In this document: positions 52,848 through 64,000 of the stretch, piece after piece
How positions within the stretch are numbered: position 1 is the first letter of the stretch
Layout of the letters: each line of letters begins with the position of its first letter
DNA from: Mixia osmundae IAM 14324
Lineage: Eukaryota > Basidiomycota > Mixiomycetes > Mixiales > Mixiaceae
Assembly: GCF_000708205.1 (NCBI RefSeq)
Contig: NW_014575561.1
Coordinates: 194,299 to 258,298 of the forward strand
Direction of reading: 5' to 3'
Length of the DNA: 64,000 nt
Notes under the pieces: model-generated
Told to the model about the DNA's origin: nothing
Databases searched by the model: none
The model's input: the letters and a program-made list of their open reading frames with translations, nothing else
Position numbers and translations under genes: made by a program

Positions 52848-53707
52848 ATGAGCCGCCGCAAGCGCAGGGAGTCCTACCTGGACGCCAGCTTCGACATCTC
52901 CATCCTCCATCCGAAGCGCACCAAACTCGACTTGGCACTCGACGAGGACGACGAAGATGGCAGCTCGCCTTTGCTCGTCGCGCTACGCCAAACAGCAGCG
53001 CAAGCCCCATGTTTTCCTCAGGCACGCCCCGTATCTGACACCGATGACTGTATAGGAACATCGTAGCAGATATTGATGATAGGAAGGAAGCGCGAAGACT
53101 GCACAAGGAGCTGGAACGCATCATCGTACTGTGAATCTGACTCGCGACTTGGAACTCATCTTGCTCAACGAGGACATTGTCACCTGCAGTGTAGCTCGAG
53201 CGCTGGACGAACAGCTTCCTGGCATCGCTGCAGAGGGCCAGGACGCCCGACCGCTGCCGCCCAGTTCGGCAAGGCAGGTCAAACTGCTCAAACGACAACT
53301 CGAAGACGAACGCGCGTCAGTCTGCTAAGCGTGACCTTGCTCGCACGTCTGAATCACGCCTGCAGAGAGCTCGAACAAGACAAGAAAGATCAGAAGATCT
53401 TTCAGGAGCGCAAAGCTGCCCAATTGCGGCGCGAAACAGCGGAAATCAAAGCCAAGGTACGCGTCCTTACTCGTTCATATCGACCGTGCTGATCTGAAGC
53501 AGGTCGACCCCGAGCTCGTCAAGCTCACAGAGAAGCAGCTCGAACGCAACATACATCGCACACATGCTCAACAGCTGGCCTATCAGGTCAGTGCTCACAC
53601 TCTGCTTCGATGGGGACGAAACCTGACGGCCTAAGTGATGGCAGCCGCAACATGACGAGTTTCTCGTCAACAGCGTAGCCCGCTTCGTGGCAGCATTGGA
53701 GGCATGA
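52848..53707 (+). CDS. Small coiled-coil protein of unknown family
   Basis: Six exons (52848-53010, 53067-53130, 53190-53315, 53366-53456, 53503-53586, 53645-53707) give 196 aa. The N-terminus is basic then acidic (MSRRKRRESYLDASFDI, LALDEDDEDGSS). From residue 55 it is almost entirely charged helix: DDRKEARRLHKELERIIV, ARQVKLLKRQLEDERAELEQ, QERKAAQLRRETAEIKAKV, LVKLTEKQLERNIHRTHAQQ, ending VARFVAALEA. This fits one long coiled coil. A kinetochore or centrosomal subunit is possible by general look, but I recognise no family signature. Phases are consistent throughout. It is 124 bp head to head with the cyclophilin gene and 12 nt tail to tail with ORC3. Confidence 0.7.
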
Positions 53708-53719
53708 TGCAACACGCAA

Positions 53720-56180
53720 TCAGAATACAAGTCTGGCAACATGCTCCACCTTTCGCTTCGTGCCCTGCACATAGCCTAGCATCGCGAGTTCGGTCACGCC
53801 TTGCACGAACCGAGCCTGGAGCTCTCGCTCTCGCTCTTCGTTCGGCGTTTTCTGCCGCTTGCGAGAGTGCGCATCCCCTCTGCTTGAGTGCTTGCTCTGG
53901 TCTGCTTGAGCTTGCTGGAATGCATCATGCCAATCTGCCAAGTTGACAAACTTGCCCGCATCTTTCAGCAACCTCAGCATCGTCACGATGTCTGGTGGCG
54001 GCTGATCAATCTTTGAGCCTGGCTTGAGTATCGACGAATAGTGACTCATGGCCAGCTGATGGTCCTCTAGTGGAGAAGGATGCAGACGCTGCAGCAAGCA
54101 AATCGACATACTGAGCGCCAAACGACGTCGATAGTGCAGAGAGCTCACCTGCTTGAGGAGACGCGCCGGCTTAGGCTTACAAGGCTCGCCTGGCCGCCAG
54201 ATCTCCACAAACGTCTGACCCGCCTCGGCATGGATCGCATCTCTGCTTGAGTCATAAACATGCCGAAATGGAAAAAGAATTGGTTGAGACATACGTGACG
54301 GTTTCGTGGAACCAGTCTGATAAATCCGAGCATAGCGTCCGGTAAGCAAGGTCATACGGTGCTTTGTTCGGCGTGACGCCGCCAGTCATATATTGCCGGC
54401 TCTGATGCGAAGCTCGCAACTGGTCATTGAGCTTGTCCAGCTGCTCGTCATGGGCCTGCAGGGTCTCAATCCAGGGCTGGCAAAGTGCTTCATCCGCCCT
54501 GAGCATTTCCATGGTAGCCGCCAGCCATGTCTTGCAATCATCTGACCGAGCCGATCTGAAAGACGCGCAGACCTTAGCGAGTAATAAAGGCGAATGAGCA
54601 GGCTCTCACCTGAGCATCTGCGCAAGCTGACCGGCATATGCTTCCAGCTTGTTCGCGCCTTCAAAGTGGCCCCGCAAACGAGATTGCGAGCTGGTCTGCG
54701 CCTGTGGCCATACGTTTCCGATTGTGTCCATCAGAGCGTGCGCGAGTTTCGCCTGTTTGCGCAGACTAGCTCGCTGTCGAGCTGCGGCTACGAGCTTAGA
54801 CCAGATGGGATCGGCGGTATCCTCTTGCTCGTGCGTTCGATGCGCCAGTGGACGTTGGCTCGCGTCCAAGGCAGCGTGAAATGATGGTAATTGGTGCAAG
54901 AGCATGAATAGCCGCTGGCGTACTTCGAGCGGGATGTCATTTCTGTGCAACAGCTCTACATCGACAAAGACCGAAAGCGGATTGGCTGAAAAGTGAAGGA
55001 GATGCAGCATCTGTTCGCGGCTTGAGGCGTCAGACTCAGATGTGTGATGACACACTGCGACGAACATGTATCTCTCTCGCTAGCATCGTTGGAGACAGGT
55101 GCTCCTGCTCAAAGCTGCGCTCGAGCTGCTTATACATCGAATTCGTCAAGCCGAGTGATTCCGGAGTATCTATGAAAACCTGCGCTCATATGAGCAAGCT
55201 GCTGCGCGAAGGTACTTCGGAGCCTCACTCGACGTATGATGCGGGAGAACGCCTCGCTTCCGAGCTCCGAAGTGATGGAGACACATCGGAGCTGGCTGAG
55301 CAAATCGACCTTGGAATCGCGCTCGAATATCTCGATCGACGTAGCGATGCCGAAGATGAAGGCGAAGGGTATCCTGTCAGCTCGCTTGCTACACAGCACT
55401 CCAGCATTGAGTTTCTACTTTTCAAGATTGTTGAAGTGTGACATGCCTGCAGGCGTGGACGAGAGCGGCCAGCGTAGTAGCATTGACTGCCTCAAAGTCT
55501 TCGACAGTGATGACAATCTTTGGCCGATCTTGTACATTCAGCATGCCATATTTATGGTCGTACCACGCCGAAAGCACATCGATGTCGTCCAGAGACAGTG
55601 TCTTTGTCTTGCGCGTCGTTTGCTACGGGGCGCATCAGCCGCTAAGGACCCTTCCCCGAGCACTTGGCGCGCACCTTGCTTTCTTCCTCCTCCGAAGAAG
55701 AAGCGAGCACACGCTTTATGAGCGTGCGGAAGAGGAATCTGAGCGTGACGAAATCTCTGCTGGTCAATCTGACGATGATCATCGACTCGTCACTCTCATT
55801 GGCCCTCTGTGTGAAGGCTTGTAGCAAAGTGCTGAGTCCGCTCGAGCCAGTACCTGCAGCACGTCATCGGCTGAGACAAGTCGGATGGTCACATGTTGAA
55901 CGGGCGCACCGGAGAGCAAGGCAGCAGGAAGCAAGCGTTTGGATCCAAGAGGCCGAAAGAGTGAGCGGGTGACGCGACCTGATTGACGAATAAAGTCGAA
56001 GAGTGCTTCGAGAGTCGTTGCTTGGAGCTCCCTCAACACATCCTGTGGGTCCAGACCTTCACTATTTTGTTCTGGTGAAGAGTGGCGAGTACGCACGTCG
56101 AGCTGAGCGTTGCAAGCTGACCAGGCGCGCTCAAAGGCTTGTTGGCGCATTCGTGCTAGCTTGTCGTCCGTTTCTCCCAT
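53720..56180 (-). CDS. ORC3: Origin recognition complex subunit 3
   Basis: Nine exons on the minus strand (56180-55854, 55806-55675, 55622-55447, 55388-55229, 55179-55066, 55010-54610, 54555-54295, 54242-54149, 54088-53720) give 677 aa. Conserved blocks are DDIDVLSAWYDHKYGML, RPKIVITVEDFEAVNATTLA, RIPFAFIFGIATSIEIFE, VFIDTPESLGL, HLLHFSANPLSVFVD and the C-terminal FVQGVTELAMLGYVQGTKRK followed by VEHVARLVF, which is the winged-helix end of Orc3. Orc3 is part of the six-subunit complex that loads MCM at replication origins. One intron (55389-55446) has a GC donor, TGCAG then GCATGT; the nearest GT gives a stop. The start at 56180 (MGETDDKLARMRQQ) is the first ATG after an in-frame extension. 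Confidence 0.88.
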
Positions 56181-56533
56181 GGCGGACAAGACTGGGAAAG
56201 GGCAGACTGACGCGAATCGAATCATGTCTGAGCTCTGTGGTCTTATCGTTGTGCTCCCTCACCACGTACAAGGCTGGGGCACTGGCTCGAGTTGCTCTTT
56301 CTCATGAGGTATGCGAAAGCATGTCTGCAGTCGTGCTGGGCGGATCAGAACCGTGGCTGCTGAGAGGTAGCGTCTCCTGCCTGGTCGCTCGAAAGGAAGT
56401 CGTCCTCATCCTCGCTCAAGTCCATCGTGTCGACGCAGTTCGCAGCGGCGCGGTCGCGTGCAACGTTGCTTCACCTTGCCACCGGTGCGACCTCCCTCCC
56501 TTGGATTTGTCAGCAACGACTCTCGAGCCAAGC
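56181..56533. promoter_or_regulatory. Divergent promoter between ORC3 and the reductase gene
   Basis: The 353 bp between opposite-strand start codons hold no gene I can support. The plus-strand frame is open through it and fuses to the reductase, but its translation is not protein-like; the reductase start MGDLILITGVTG at 56534 is a clean Rossmann N-terminus. Confidence 0.5.
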
Positions 56534-57590
56534 ATGGGCGACCTCATCCTCATCACGGGCGTGACTGGCTTCTTGGCGACCCATGTCGTCGGAGCAGCAC
56601 TCGAAGCAGGCTACAAAGTCCGCGGAACTGTCCGGGACCTGTCGAAAGGCGACAGCCTGAGTGAGCTCTATCCGTCACGCAAGGATCAGCTCGAACTGGT
56701 TGAAGTGAAGGATCTGATCCACTCTGACCTCACCGAAGCCTTCAAAGATGTCAAGGCGATCATCCATACTGCCTCGCCCTATGTCATCCAAGGCATTGAG
56801 GATCCAGAGAAGCAGCTGCTATCGCCGGCCATCGAAGGCACGCTCAATGTCATGAGGGCCGCTCGAGCAGCAAGCGTACAGCGAGTCGTCATCACCTCGT
56901 CGTTTGCTGCAGTCACCCTGTTCGACAAGGGCGGACCATGGCGCGACTATACTTACACAGAGGACGACTGGAATCCTGCTACGTTCGAGCAGGCCAACGA
57001 TGCTAGCAAGCCCGGTGCTTGGATTTACTCTGCTTCGAAAGCACTGGCCGAGAAGGCCGCATGGAACTTCGCAAAGGAGAACGACATCGAACTCGTCACA
57101 ATGTGCCCGCCGATGATCTACAGCAAGACGATCCAAAAGGTGACCAGCAAGGCCAAGCTCAACACGTCCTCCGCTACGATCTATAATCTCATCTCCAAGC
57201 CTGCCGAGATGCCGGACAATCGATTGCCGCTGTTTTGCGATGCCCGCGACGTTGCAAAGGCTCACGTGCAAGCGTTGAAGACAGACGGAGCAGTCGGTCA
57301 TCGCGTACTTCTTTGCGGTGGTAGCTATACTTGGCAAAGTGCAACAAAGCTCTTGCTTGAGCAGCGACCCGAGCTCAAAGATCGTCTGCCTTCGCTGGAC
57401 AATGTCGAGGACGAGACACGCACGATCGCGAGACTCGACACAACCATTGCCCAAAGAGATCTGGGCATCCAGTTCATCTCCTTTGAGCAGTGCTTGCTCG
57501 ATTCGGGTGAGTCATTGAGCCCTACTATGAATATCCAACTGACGAATAGCAACAGTCGATCAGCTACTCGCTATGGAGAAGCAATGGTAG
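56534..57590 (+). CDS. NADPH-dependent extended SDR, Gre2/dihydroflavonol reductase-like
   Basis: Two exons (56534-57506, 57556-57590) give 335 aa. The nucleotide-binding motif is ITGVTGFLATHVV directly at the N-terminus, followed by YKVRGTVRDLSKGDSL. The catalytic Tyr-Lys pair is in AWIYSASKALAEKAAWNFA, and the active-site Ser is in VVITSSFAAVTLFDKGG. CPPMIYSKTI and PLFCDARDVAKAHVQAL are typical of the Gre2/methylglyoxal reductase group, which reduces aldehydes and ketones. The second exon is only 11 codons (VDQLLAMEKQW); without splicing the frame runs on for some 80 unrelated residues. A preceding long frame in the same register is promoter sequence. Substrate is not predictable. Confidence 0.9.
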
Positions 57591-57800
57591 GATTCGTGCG
57601 CCAGGTCACCTACCCCTCATCCTTTCTAACCAATAGATCTCTCAATGCATCTCAATTGTTGTTGGCGTCCCCTACAGCTGCAGCAGCCAGTCACGCGAGA
57701 TGACCGGCCCGGCCGCATCTGTGGACACGTAGATGCCACGTGGTCGCGGATCACTTGCGTAGAACGGACCTCCAGCCGAGTTGAACTGAACACTGAAGAT

Positions 57801-58986
57801 ATGGCGGTGACCCGACGCAAGTCAGGGAAACAGCCAGAGACTGCGACGGATGAGCTGTCATCGGCTGATCAGTCAAGCCCGTCTCGGCTCAAGGCACCTG
57901 GTCGGCCGGACAAGCCGAACAAACTACAGCGAACGCTCTCCAATGGCGTCGTCAGAGGGCATTCGGAAGAGCCAGGCATGACAGACGAGAACGTCTTCCT
58001 CTTCGTGCCCAACATCGTCGGTCAGCTTCCGCCTTCTCGGGCTGTTCCATTTGGGCTCCATCGCTGAACGCGCGACCGTGTAGGCTACACGAGAGTGCTG
58101 CTCGCCGGCGTGGCTCTCACTTTCATGAGCTATCACCCAAAGTAGTACGTAGCGCACCCTGACAAGCAATAGCATGCGCGTTGACATCGCATCGTAGCTG
58201 CACGGTGGCGTACATCATCTCCTGCCTCCTCGACGCCGTCGACGGCCAGGCAGCCAGAGCGCTAGGGCAGACCTCAAAATTCGGCGCAGTCCTGGATATG
58301 GTCACCGATAGGTGCGACAGTATCGCGACAGCAGTCTCGCGCGGCCTGATCGTTCGTCTTGCTGCAGATGCACAACATCATGCTTGCTCTGCTTTCTATC
58401 GTCATCGTACCCCAGCCTGGCGATGCTCTTCCAGGGCCTCATCACGCTCGACTTCAGCAGCCACTACATGCATATGTACTCGTGTGCTACCTTCATACGC
58501 CTGCTTGACGCTGCCTAACGCTGACACGCTGTGACACAGATCACTCGTATCTGGCTCGGCGTCACACAAGAACGTCACCGCGCAGCAGAGCTGGATTCTG
58601 TGGTCCTACTACAATAACAGCGTGCGTATCTTACTCGAGCTACAGCTATGACTCACGGGTTCAAGCAGCACACGCTCTTCTTCTTCTGCGCGGGCAATGA
58701 GCTCTTCTTCGTATGCCTCTACTTGATGAAGTGGTATCACCAAGCCATTGGCATCCGTAGTCCGCTCATCTATTCGCATCTGCCCGTCGCGATACTCAAG
58801 ATCGTTCCGCCGACGTACTGGTCTGCGCTCGAGCGGCTCACATGGCCCCAATTAGTCGCAGCCATAACTTTTCCGATTTGTCTAGCGAAACAGATTATCA
58901 ACTGTGTCCAGCTGTTCAAAGCATCCATACAACTTGCAGAGATTGACAGGGAAGAGAGATTCGCAGCTCAGCAGAAGTCTAGGTAA
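57801..58986 (+). CDS. PIS1: CDP-diacylglycerol-inositol phosphatidyltransferase (PI synthase)
   Basis: Six exons (57801-58020, 58084-58144, 58198-58311, 58368-58481, 58540-58621, 58669-58986) give 302 aa. The enzyme makes phosphatidylinositol from CDP-diacylglycerol and inositol in the ER. The CDP-alcohol transferase signature is intact: DAVDGQAAR then GAVLDMVTDR, with the eight-residue spacing (ALGQTSKF). Membrane segments include VLLAGVALTFMSYHPKYCTV, TTSCLLCFLSSSYPSLAMLF, HTLFFFCAGNELFFVCLYLM and LVAAITFPICLAKQIINCVQ. About 65 N-terminal residues are hydrophilic and absent from yeast Pis1 (220 aa). The acceptor at 58668 rather than 58665 is preferred as it gives NNSHTLFFF. Confidence 0.92.
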
Positions 58987-59101
58987 CGGAGATAGAGATC
59001 ATCTGTCAACAATCGTACATTTGTACTCGGCGCCTAATTGTAAACTAGAACGAGATCTATTCGCACGAATCTGCATTCTACATTGCTTGACATATATCCG
59101 C

Positions 59102-62100
59102 TTACATCCTGTCAGCCATGTCAGCAAACTCTCACTCAATGTAACAGAGACATACTGGAAAAGGAACGACAGGTCCTCCGGCGTAAGCTTGCCGAGTGCT
59201 TCCTCTGAATCGCCGAGAGCAGCAGCGCTCATCGAACGCTTCTTGTCTTGCAACTGAATGATACGACTTTCGATCGAGTTCTCGATGATGACTCTGAGAA
59301 CCTTGACAGGTCTGTGCTGCCCCAGACGGTGCACACGATCGGCAGCTTGTAGCTCGACAGCAGGATTCCACCAAGGATCGCAGAGGATGACGCGTGATGC
59401 CTCTACCAGGTTGAGTGCTACGCCACCTGCTTTGAGTGAGAGCAAGAAGACCGTGCAATCCGTCGTCTCTGTGAAATAATTGATCGTGCGATTGCGGGCT
59501 TCGGGCGTCATACTGCCTTGCAAACGAGCAATTTTGTAGCCTGCGAGTTGCAGACGACGAGCCAGAATGTCGAGGAAGCTAGTAAACTGAGAGAATATCA
59601 ATGTCTTGAGCGTATGATTCTCGTTGCGCGTCTTGCTGAGCTCCTCCACGATGGCTTCAATCTTGGTACTTGTGCGCCATTTCCCAGGATCGATACGTGA
59701 CAGCATGCCTTGACGGGCTTGCTTCTCATCGACGTCTTCAATCGTCTCTTGCTCTAAATCGATCGACAAGGGTAGATGACAGACTGGACAATCCGGCGTG
59801 ACCCCGTGTATCGCAGAATCGATGTACTGCCGAGCACATTCTCTGCAAAAGACGTGCTTGCACTTTGCACTGATGATCGGATCCTCGGCTTCGTCCAGAC
59901 AGATTCGACAAGTATGAATATCTGTAATCTGGCCAGACGCTTCGAGCGCAGAACTGAGCCCCTTGGCTGTTTTTGACTTGAGCACAAGATCGGGATGATC
60001 TGCCATCTGACGCATGCGAGTGATGAGCGTAAAGATGTTTGAATAGTTGTTGAGCACTGTATTGGCATCGAGGAATGTCGAGAACTTGCGCTGAACACTC
60101 TTATACAAACTGGTGTAGAGTTCCTCCTCTTCTTCTGTAAAGTAATCGCGTCGAACGGTCATCTCACGAGGCGGCAATCCGAGGTCATCAGCGCGCTCGA
60201 GCTACAGCCAGTTAAGCGTCATTAGCCAAGCAAATTGGCTGAGAGACAGCGAGACGCTTGCCTTGGTGCGCCGAAGCATCATGCGATCGAGCAGAATCTT
60301 TAGCTTTGCGAACGCTTTCTGGCCGGGCGAACCCGGCTGGGCACCATGTTTCTGGATCGGCTTCAAGATCTCGTTGTTCCAGAAGCAGACGTGCTGCATT
60401 GGTGTATGCCCGCATTGATTGCAGTGCCTTTGATCCTTGAATGACCAATGCAGTGATCGACAGTCGCAAGCCTGTTCCACGCGTCTGATCAGAATGACTT
60501 CGTGTGGTCATGATAAGCGACTGACCTTGCAGAAGTAATGTGCAAAGGGCTCTGCGCCCAAAAATCGAATGAGCGAGTATAGTTCGCCGACTCGATTCTG
60601 TAGCGGCGTCCCAGACAGGCACCAGCGGAACTGTGCATCAAGCGCAAAGGCAGCCTTAGCGGTGTTGCAGCTTCGCTCCTTGATGTTGTGGGCTTCGTCA
60701 AGAATGACGCGATGCCATTGGATCTGATGCAGCAATGACTTCTCCTTGCGGATCTCGCCATTCCTCCTAAAGCCCGAATGCTGCCGTCTGAAAGCAGACT
60801 CGAGCACAGCGTAGCTCGTCAAGATAATATCGTGCGATTTGAGTTCCTGCATGTTGCCCGTTCTGCTGCCTCCATGCCAGACACATACTCTGACATTGGA
60901 AGTAAACTTGTCGATCTCGTTACGCCACTGCATGATGGCTACCGTAGGCGCAACGATGAGAGTATATCTGCCAGAACCGGGTTGATAGTCTGACAGGATG
61001 AGCGAGAGAGTCTGAATGGTTTTGCCCATGCCCATCTCGTCTGCCAGCACCCCGCCTGACCACAGGCCCTTTTCCTGCTGTTTCATCCAGTAGAGACCCT
61101 CTAGCTGGAAGGGAAGCATCTTGAGCGATAAGCCAACGGGCTGTTTTGCCTTGATAGGCTCCACTACTTTGACCTGGGCTTCCACGTCACCCCAGACGTC
61201 TCTGAGCTCCGGATGATGTTCCATCAGCTTGAGGTGTGTTTTCTCCTGCCATGTCAACCGAGGTCCCTTCTTGACGGCTGCGCGCTTTCGCTTCTTCCTG
61301 CCGTCTGCTCGCACGGTTGTAGGCGCTTCGAGATCAGACTCGCTCGCAAGTGACGACAGATCAGAATCATCCTCTGAAGCCGAGCCGTCATCAGCAAAGA
61401 CACCCTCGGCAGATGGCGAGCGAGCAGGCGTCTTCACTTTGGCTTTTGCTTTTCCCTTCTTTTTGGCAGCCGGCGCGACGCCTTTCCCCATTTTAGTCAG
61501 CGAGTCGAACATGGCATCCATGCCCTCAACACTCGTAGCTCGCTTTGGTAAAGGCTTCATCTTGCGGCCTTTAGGAGCCGTCCTCTTACTGTTCATCGAT
61601 GTAAGTCTTTTGGACTGAGCCGCGGCAGAGCTCGGGCCATCTGGCACATCTGAGTCCGACGAGCTCGAGCCTTGAACGAGAGCAGACGCTATAAGATCTT
61701 GAGCCTCCTGTAGCTTGCCCATGCCGACGAGTGAGAACACCTGAGCTACGTATTGCTCAGGCAGGTTATCGGGGACAAAGTCGGCAGCAGACAAGGTCGA
61801 GGAGACCCTCCGAGCAGCTGCAGGCCTCTTCGGCTTCTGATCGACTTCAGGTGTATCTTCATCTTCACTGATGACGACTTTGCTCTTGCCTTTGCCTTTG
61901 TCGACAATCGCTTTGCTTGCTACAGCGGGCTCGAGATCTGACTCGGCGTCGTCCGAGATGGAAGCAGACTGAGCGTCGATATTGTCAACACCATCTTTGT
62001 AGTCAGCATCGCCTTCGCTGTCAGAGTCGCTTGTCTCTGGATCAGGCAGGCGATAGCTTTTGACGCTGGCAGCAGCGCGACGTCTGGGCGTGCCTCGCGA

Positions 62101-62700
62101 GGAGCTTGACGCGACGGGAGCTGCTAGCTTGCCCGAAATCTCGACGTGCTTATGAGCCGGCTCATCTTCCTCGTCATCATCTTCGCCTTTTGGGCGGCGA
62201 GGATGAATCTTGTGGTCAACAATATGGGCAAGTTCATCTGCCTGCTCGAGCTCATCCTCGCTTGGCTGATCATGAGGCACCGTGGCAGGCTCATCGACTT
62301 CATCTTCGCTTCCAGAGTCGCCTATGTCATCGACATTGTTGTGCCTCTCGGATGGCAGTACGCCGCTCTGATTAGAATAAGGCAGGTGGTCGTGCGGTCG
62401 CGTCGTGTGGGCAGATCGGTCATGCTCGAGCTTGTCTGCTGCGGGTGAGTCGTACAGGGACGTGGTGGGTGTCGTCGTGCCTGTTGTGTGTGCGTGATGG
62501 GTCGTCATACGTTCGTCAGAGTCAGAGTCGATAGTCGTGATCACGCTGGCGGTCGAAGAAGACGCAGCGGTTGCGGGACCGCGCTTGTGCACCGGCGTCG
62601 TCTCTACTGCCTGCTTAGCTTGGCCATACCTTCGCGGTCCTGGGCGAGCCATTGCCGCTGAAGCCTTGCCGGCTGACTCGGACTCGCTCTTGGGTGCCAC
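59102..62700 (-). CDS. RAD16: Nucleotide excision repair SNF2 ATPase/RING protein Rad16
   Basis: Four exons on the minus strand (62700-60526, 60471-60262, 60201-59156, 59108-59102) give 1145 aa. About 430 acidic disordered residues precede the SNF2 domain. ATP-binding is LADEMGMGKTIQTLSLILSD near residue 554, and the DEAH box is RVILDEAHNIKERSCNTAKA near 666. HYFCKACDCRSLHWSFKD with CGHTPMQHVCFWN matches the Rad16 zinc insert, and a RING finger lies near 890-935 (CRICLDEAEDPIISAKCKHV). Rad16 with Rad7 acts in global genome repair. RRTK then LERADDLGLPPREM is restored by an intron at 60202-60261 with a GC donor (AAG then GCAAGC). The final exon encodes just Met and the stop after a shared codon. 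The start is 102 bp from ABD1. Confidence 0.95.
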
Positions 62701-62802
62701 CAGATTTTTTTGACATCAAATACTTTGACGCGCCTCGTCCGAACAAGCTACAGCTGCCGCCATGCCGCGCGTGCACGTCAAGCAAAGTAGAGCGACGGCA
62801 AG

Positions 62803-64000
62803 ATGTCAAAGCTCTCCATCATGAACTTGATCAACGAAGATGCCGGCAACCTGACGCCAGTCAACCCCTTTGACTCGACGCCAGCAGCGACTTCAGATGT
62901 TGAGCCATCAGACGACGATGATGCAACGCCCCCAATGTCTATTGCAACACGAACCCCTGCGCTTGCTCCCACTGCTGTGGTAGCTTCTGTCCCCAAGCGA
63001 GCACCAATGAGTGCTCTAGAGCACTTGAATGCGCTCAAGTCGCGCACCGCCCCGACCAAGTCAAGCGATCCATCAAGGGACGAAGCAGCAGAGATTATCC
63101 GTCAGCTTGCCCCTGCGCCTACTGCTACAGCTACACCTGCCTCTCAGACCAATGTAGCAAGAGAGCCTTCCCACACGCCCGCTGTTTTTCTAGACTTACC
63201 CGAAGGAGCATATAATCCACGCAAGCGAGTCTCCAGAGCAGATCATGTCTTGCGACCGATTAGCAAAGCAGAATTCGAGCTCATGACTGCCTTGTCACTG
63301 CGCAATCCCCTCCGAACGAGCCATGCCATCGGCGTGGAAGAGCCTTCGTGGTACAAGCGCTACAAGCCAGCCGCCAAGAATGGCATGGACGCAACGGAGT
63401 CGCCTGTACTGACGAAACGTAAAGCCGTCGAACCTGCTGCTGCAGCCGAATCCGACACGAACAAACGGAGGAAGGAGGTCGAGCCTGAGCCTGTCGCCAG
63501 CGCAGATGCGCAAATCGTCGCCCATCATTGTGCGTTGACTCAAAACTGATCCATGCAGCGCGAGCTCACACTCAAGCAGATAATGTGAGACCCAACGTCG
63601 GTGTACATGCCAGGGACGAATCGCCGATCATCGGTCTGAAGCGGTTCAATAATTGGATCAAGTCTACACTCATGGCTATGTTCGCCCTGCCACACTCCGA
63701 GCAAATCGCAGAAGCCAAGCAACCTGGCCGATGGGGCCTCAAAGTGCTCGAGCTGGGCTGCGGAAAGGGTGGCGATCTGCATAAATGGGACAAGTTACAT
63801 ACGCAGCAGCTCGTAGGAATAGGTGTGTCTCTTCCCCTCTTTTGCTTTCGCGACTTACTAGGGAAGTAGATGTCGCCTCCATGTCGATCGAGCAAGCTCA
63901 GTCACGTTACAGGGGGATGAAGAGGTGTAAAGTCAAGGCGCAGTTCTACGCAGCCGACTGCTTCTCTGTGAGTGAGCTCTGGCCGAGATTTTGTTGACTG
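62803..64000 (+). CDS. ABD1: mRNA cap guanine-N7 methyltransferase, 5' part (cut by window edge)
   Basis: Exons 62803-63529, 63580-63822 and 63870-63967 are complete; a donor GTGAGT at 63968 begins an intron that runs past the window. About 240 disordered residues precede YNVRPNVGVHARDESPIIGL then KRFNNWIKSTLM, the conserved start of the Abd1 catalytic domain. The S-adenosylmethionine loop is VLELGCGKGGDLHKW and the next exon gives DVASMSIEQAQSRY and QFYAADCF. The enzyme methylates the guanine cap of pre-mRNA in the nucleus, completing cap 0. The start codon gives MSKLSIMNLINEDAGNLTPV. The visible part is ordinary GT-AG. Confidence 0.93.

Noticed and set aside
56003-56533. N-terminal extension of the reductase by about 177 residues
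   Set aside because: The extension overlaps the ORC3 start region and is not protein-like, whereas MGDLILITGVTG is a normal SDR start.

Overview
The window looks like a compact, intron-rich fungal nuclear chromosome, most likely from a basidiomycete. The evidence is short introns (mostly 46-60 nt), genes packed with 7-300 nt between them, a fused eukaryotic acetyl-CoA carboxylase, the ORC/TRAPP/APC/THO machinery, a RING-containing Rad16 and a DUF6729 protein. A small-genome Pucciniomycotina species is my guess, but that is inference; no rRNA or marker gene is present to fix it. I rebuilt exon structures by hand and checked each for open frame and phase, giving about 105 introns in 30 well-supported genes.

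Layout. 0-9.7 kb: the 5' part of an unrecognised minus-strand gene cut by the left edge, RAD6, an unresolved stretch, a branched-chain aminotransferase-like enzyme, and a large PX/PXB lipid-binding protein. 9.7-20.9 kb: ACC1, the meiotic axis protein HOP1 (HORMA, PHD, winged helix), a small APC15/Mnd2-like APC/C subunit, and a DUF1764 protein. 21-30.5 kb: an F-BAR/RhoGAP (RGD1), a 1.8 kb gene-poor stretch with a palindromic CACGTG element and a G-rich tract, a PUB-domain protein, an Atg38/NRBF2-like protein, aspartate-semialdehyde dehydrogenase (HOM2), complex I subunit NDUFB9 and a weak F-box candidate. 30.7-43.2 kb: two G-patch genes head to head (one is the spliceosome-disassembly factor Spp382/TFIP11), a GSKIP-domain protein, a DUF6729 protein, a DNAJC9-like J protein, a small secreted Cys-containing protein, a cytochrome P450 and the THO subunit TEX1. 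43.4-53.7 kb: TRS120 (TRAPPII), dUTPase, a secreted GH26-like glycoside hydrolase, a secretory-pathway cyclophilin and an unrecognised coiled-coil protein. 53.7-64 kb: ORC3, a Gre2-like reductase, PI synthase, RAD16, and the 5' part of the cap methyltransferase ABD1.

Most genes are housekeeping and functionally unrelated. The dominant architecture is alternating head-to-head pairs sharing 80-360 bp promoters and tail-to-tail pairs whose stops are as close as 7 nt. I see no mobile element, tRNA, rRNA or CRISPR array.

The most unusual signal is in the splice sites. At least six, probably seven, introns use GC donors (HOM2 twice, DUT1 twice, cyclophilin, ORC3, RAD16). One cyclophilin intron can only be removed as an AT-AC intron with a U2-type ATAAGT donor, and that event restores the catalytic Arg codon. 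Tiny exons (5, 7, 14, 16 and 18 coding nt) occur in RAD6, RAD16, cyclophilin and NDUFB9. HOP1 also carries the same five-residue IYFTP motif twice outside its folded domains.
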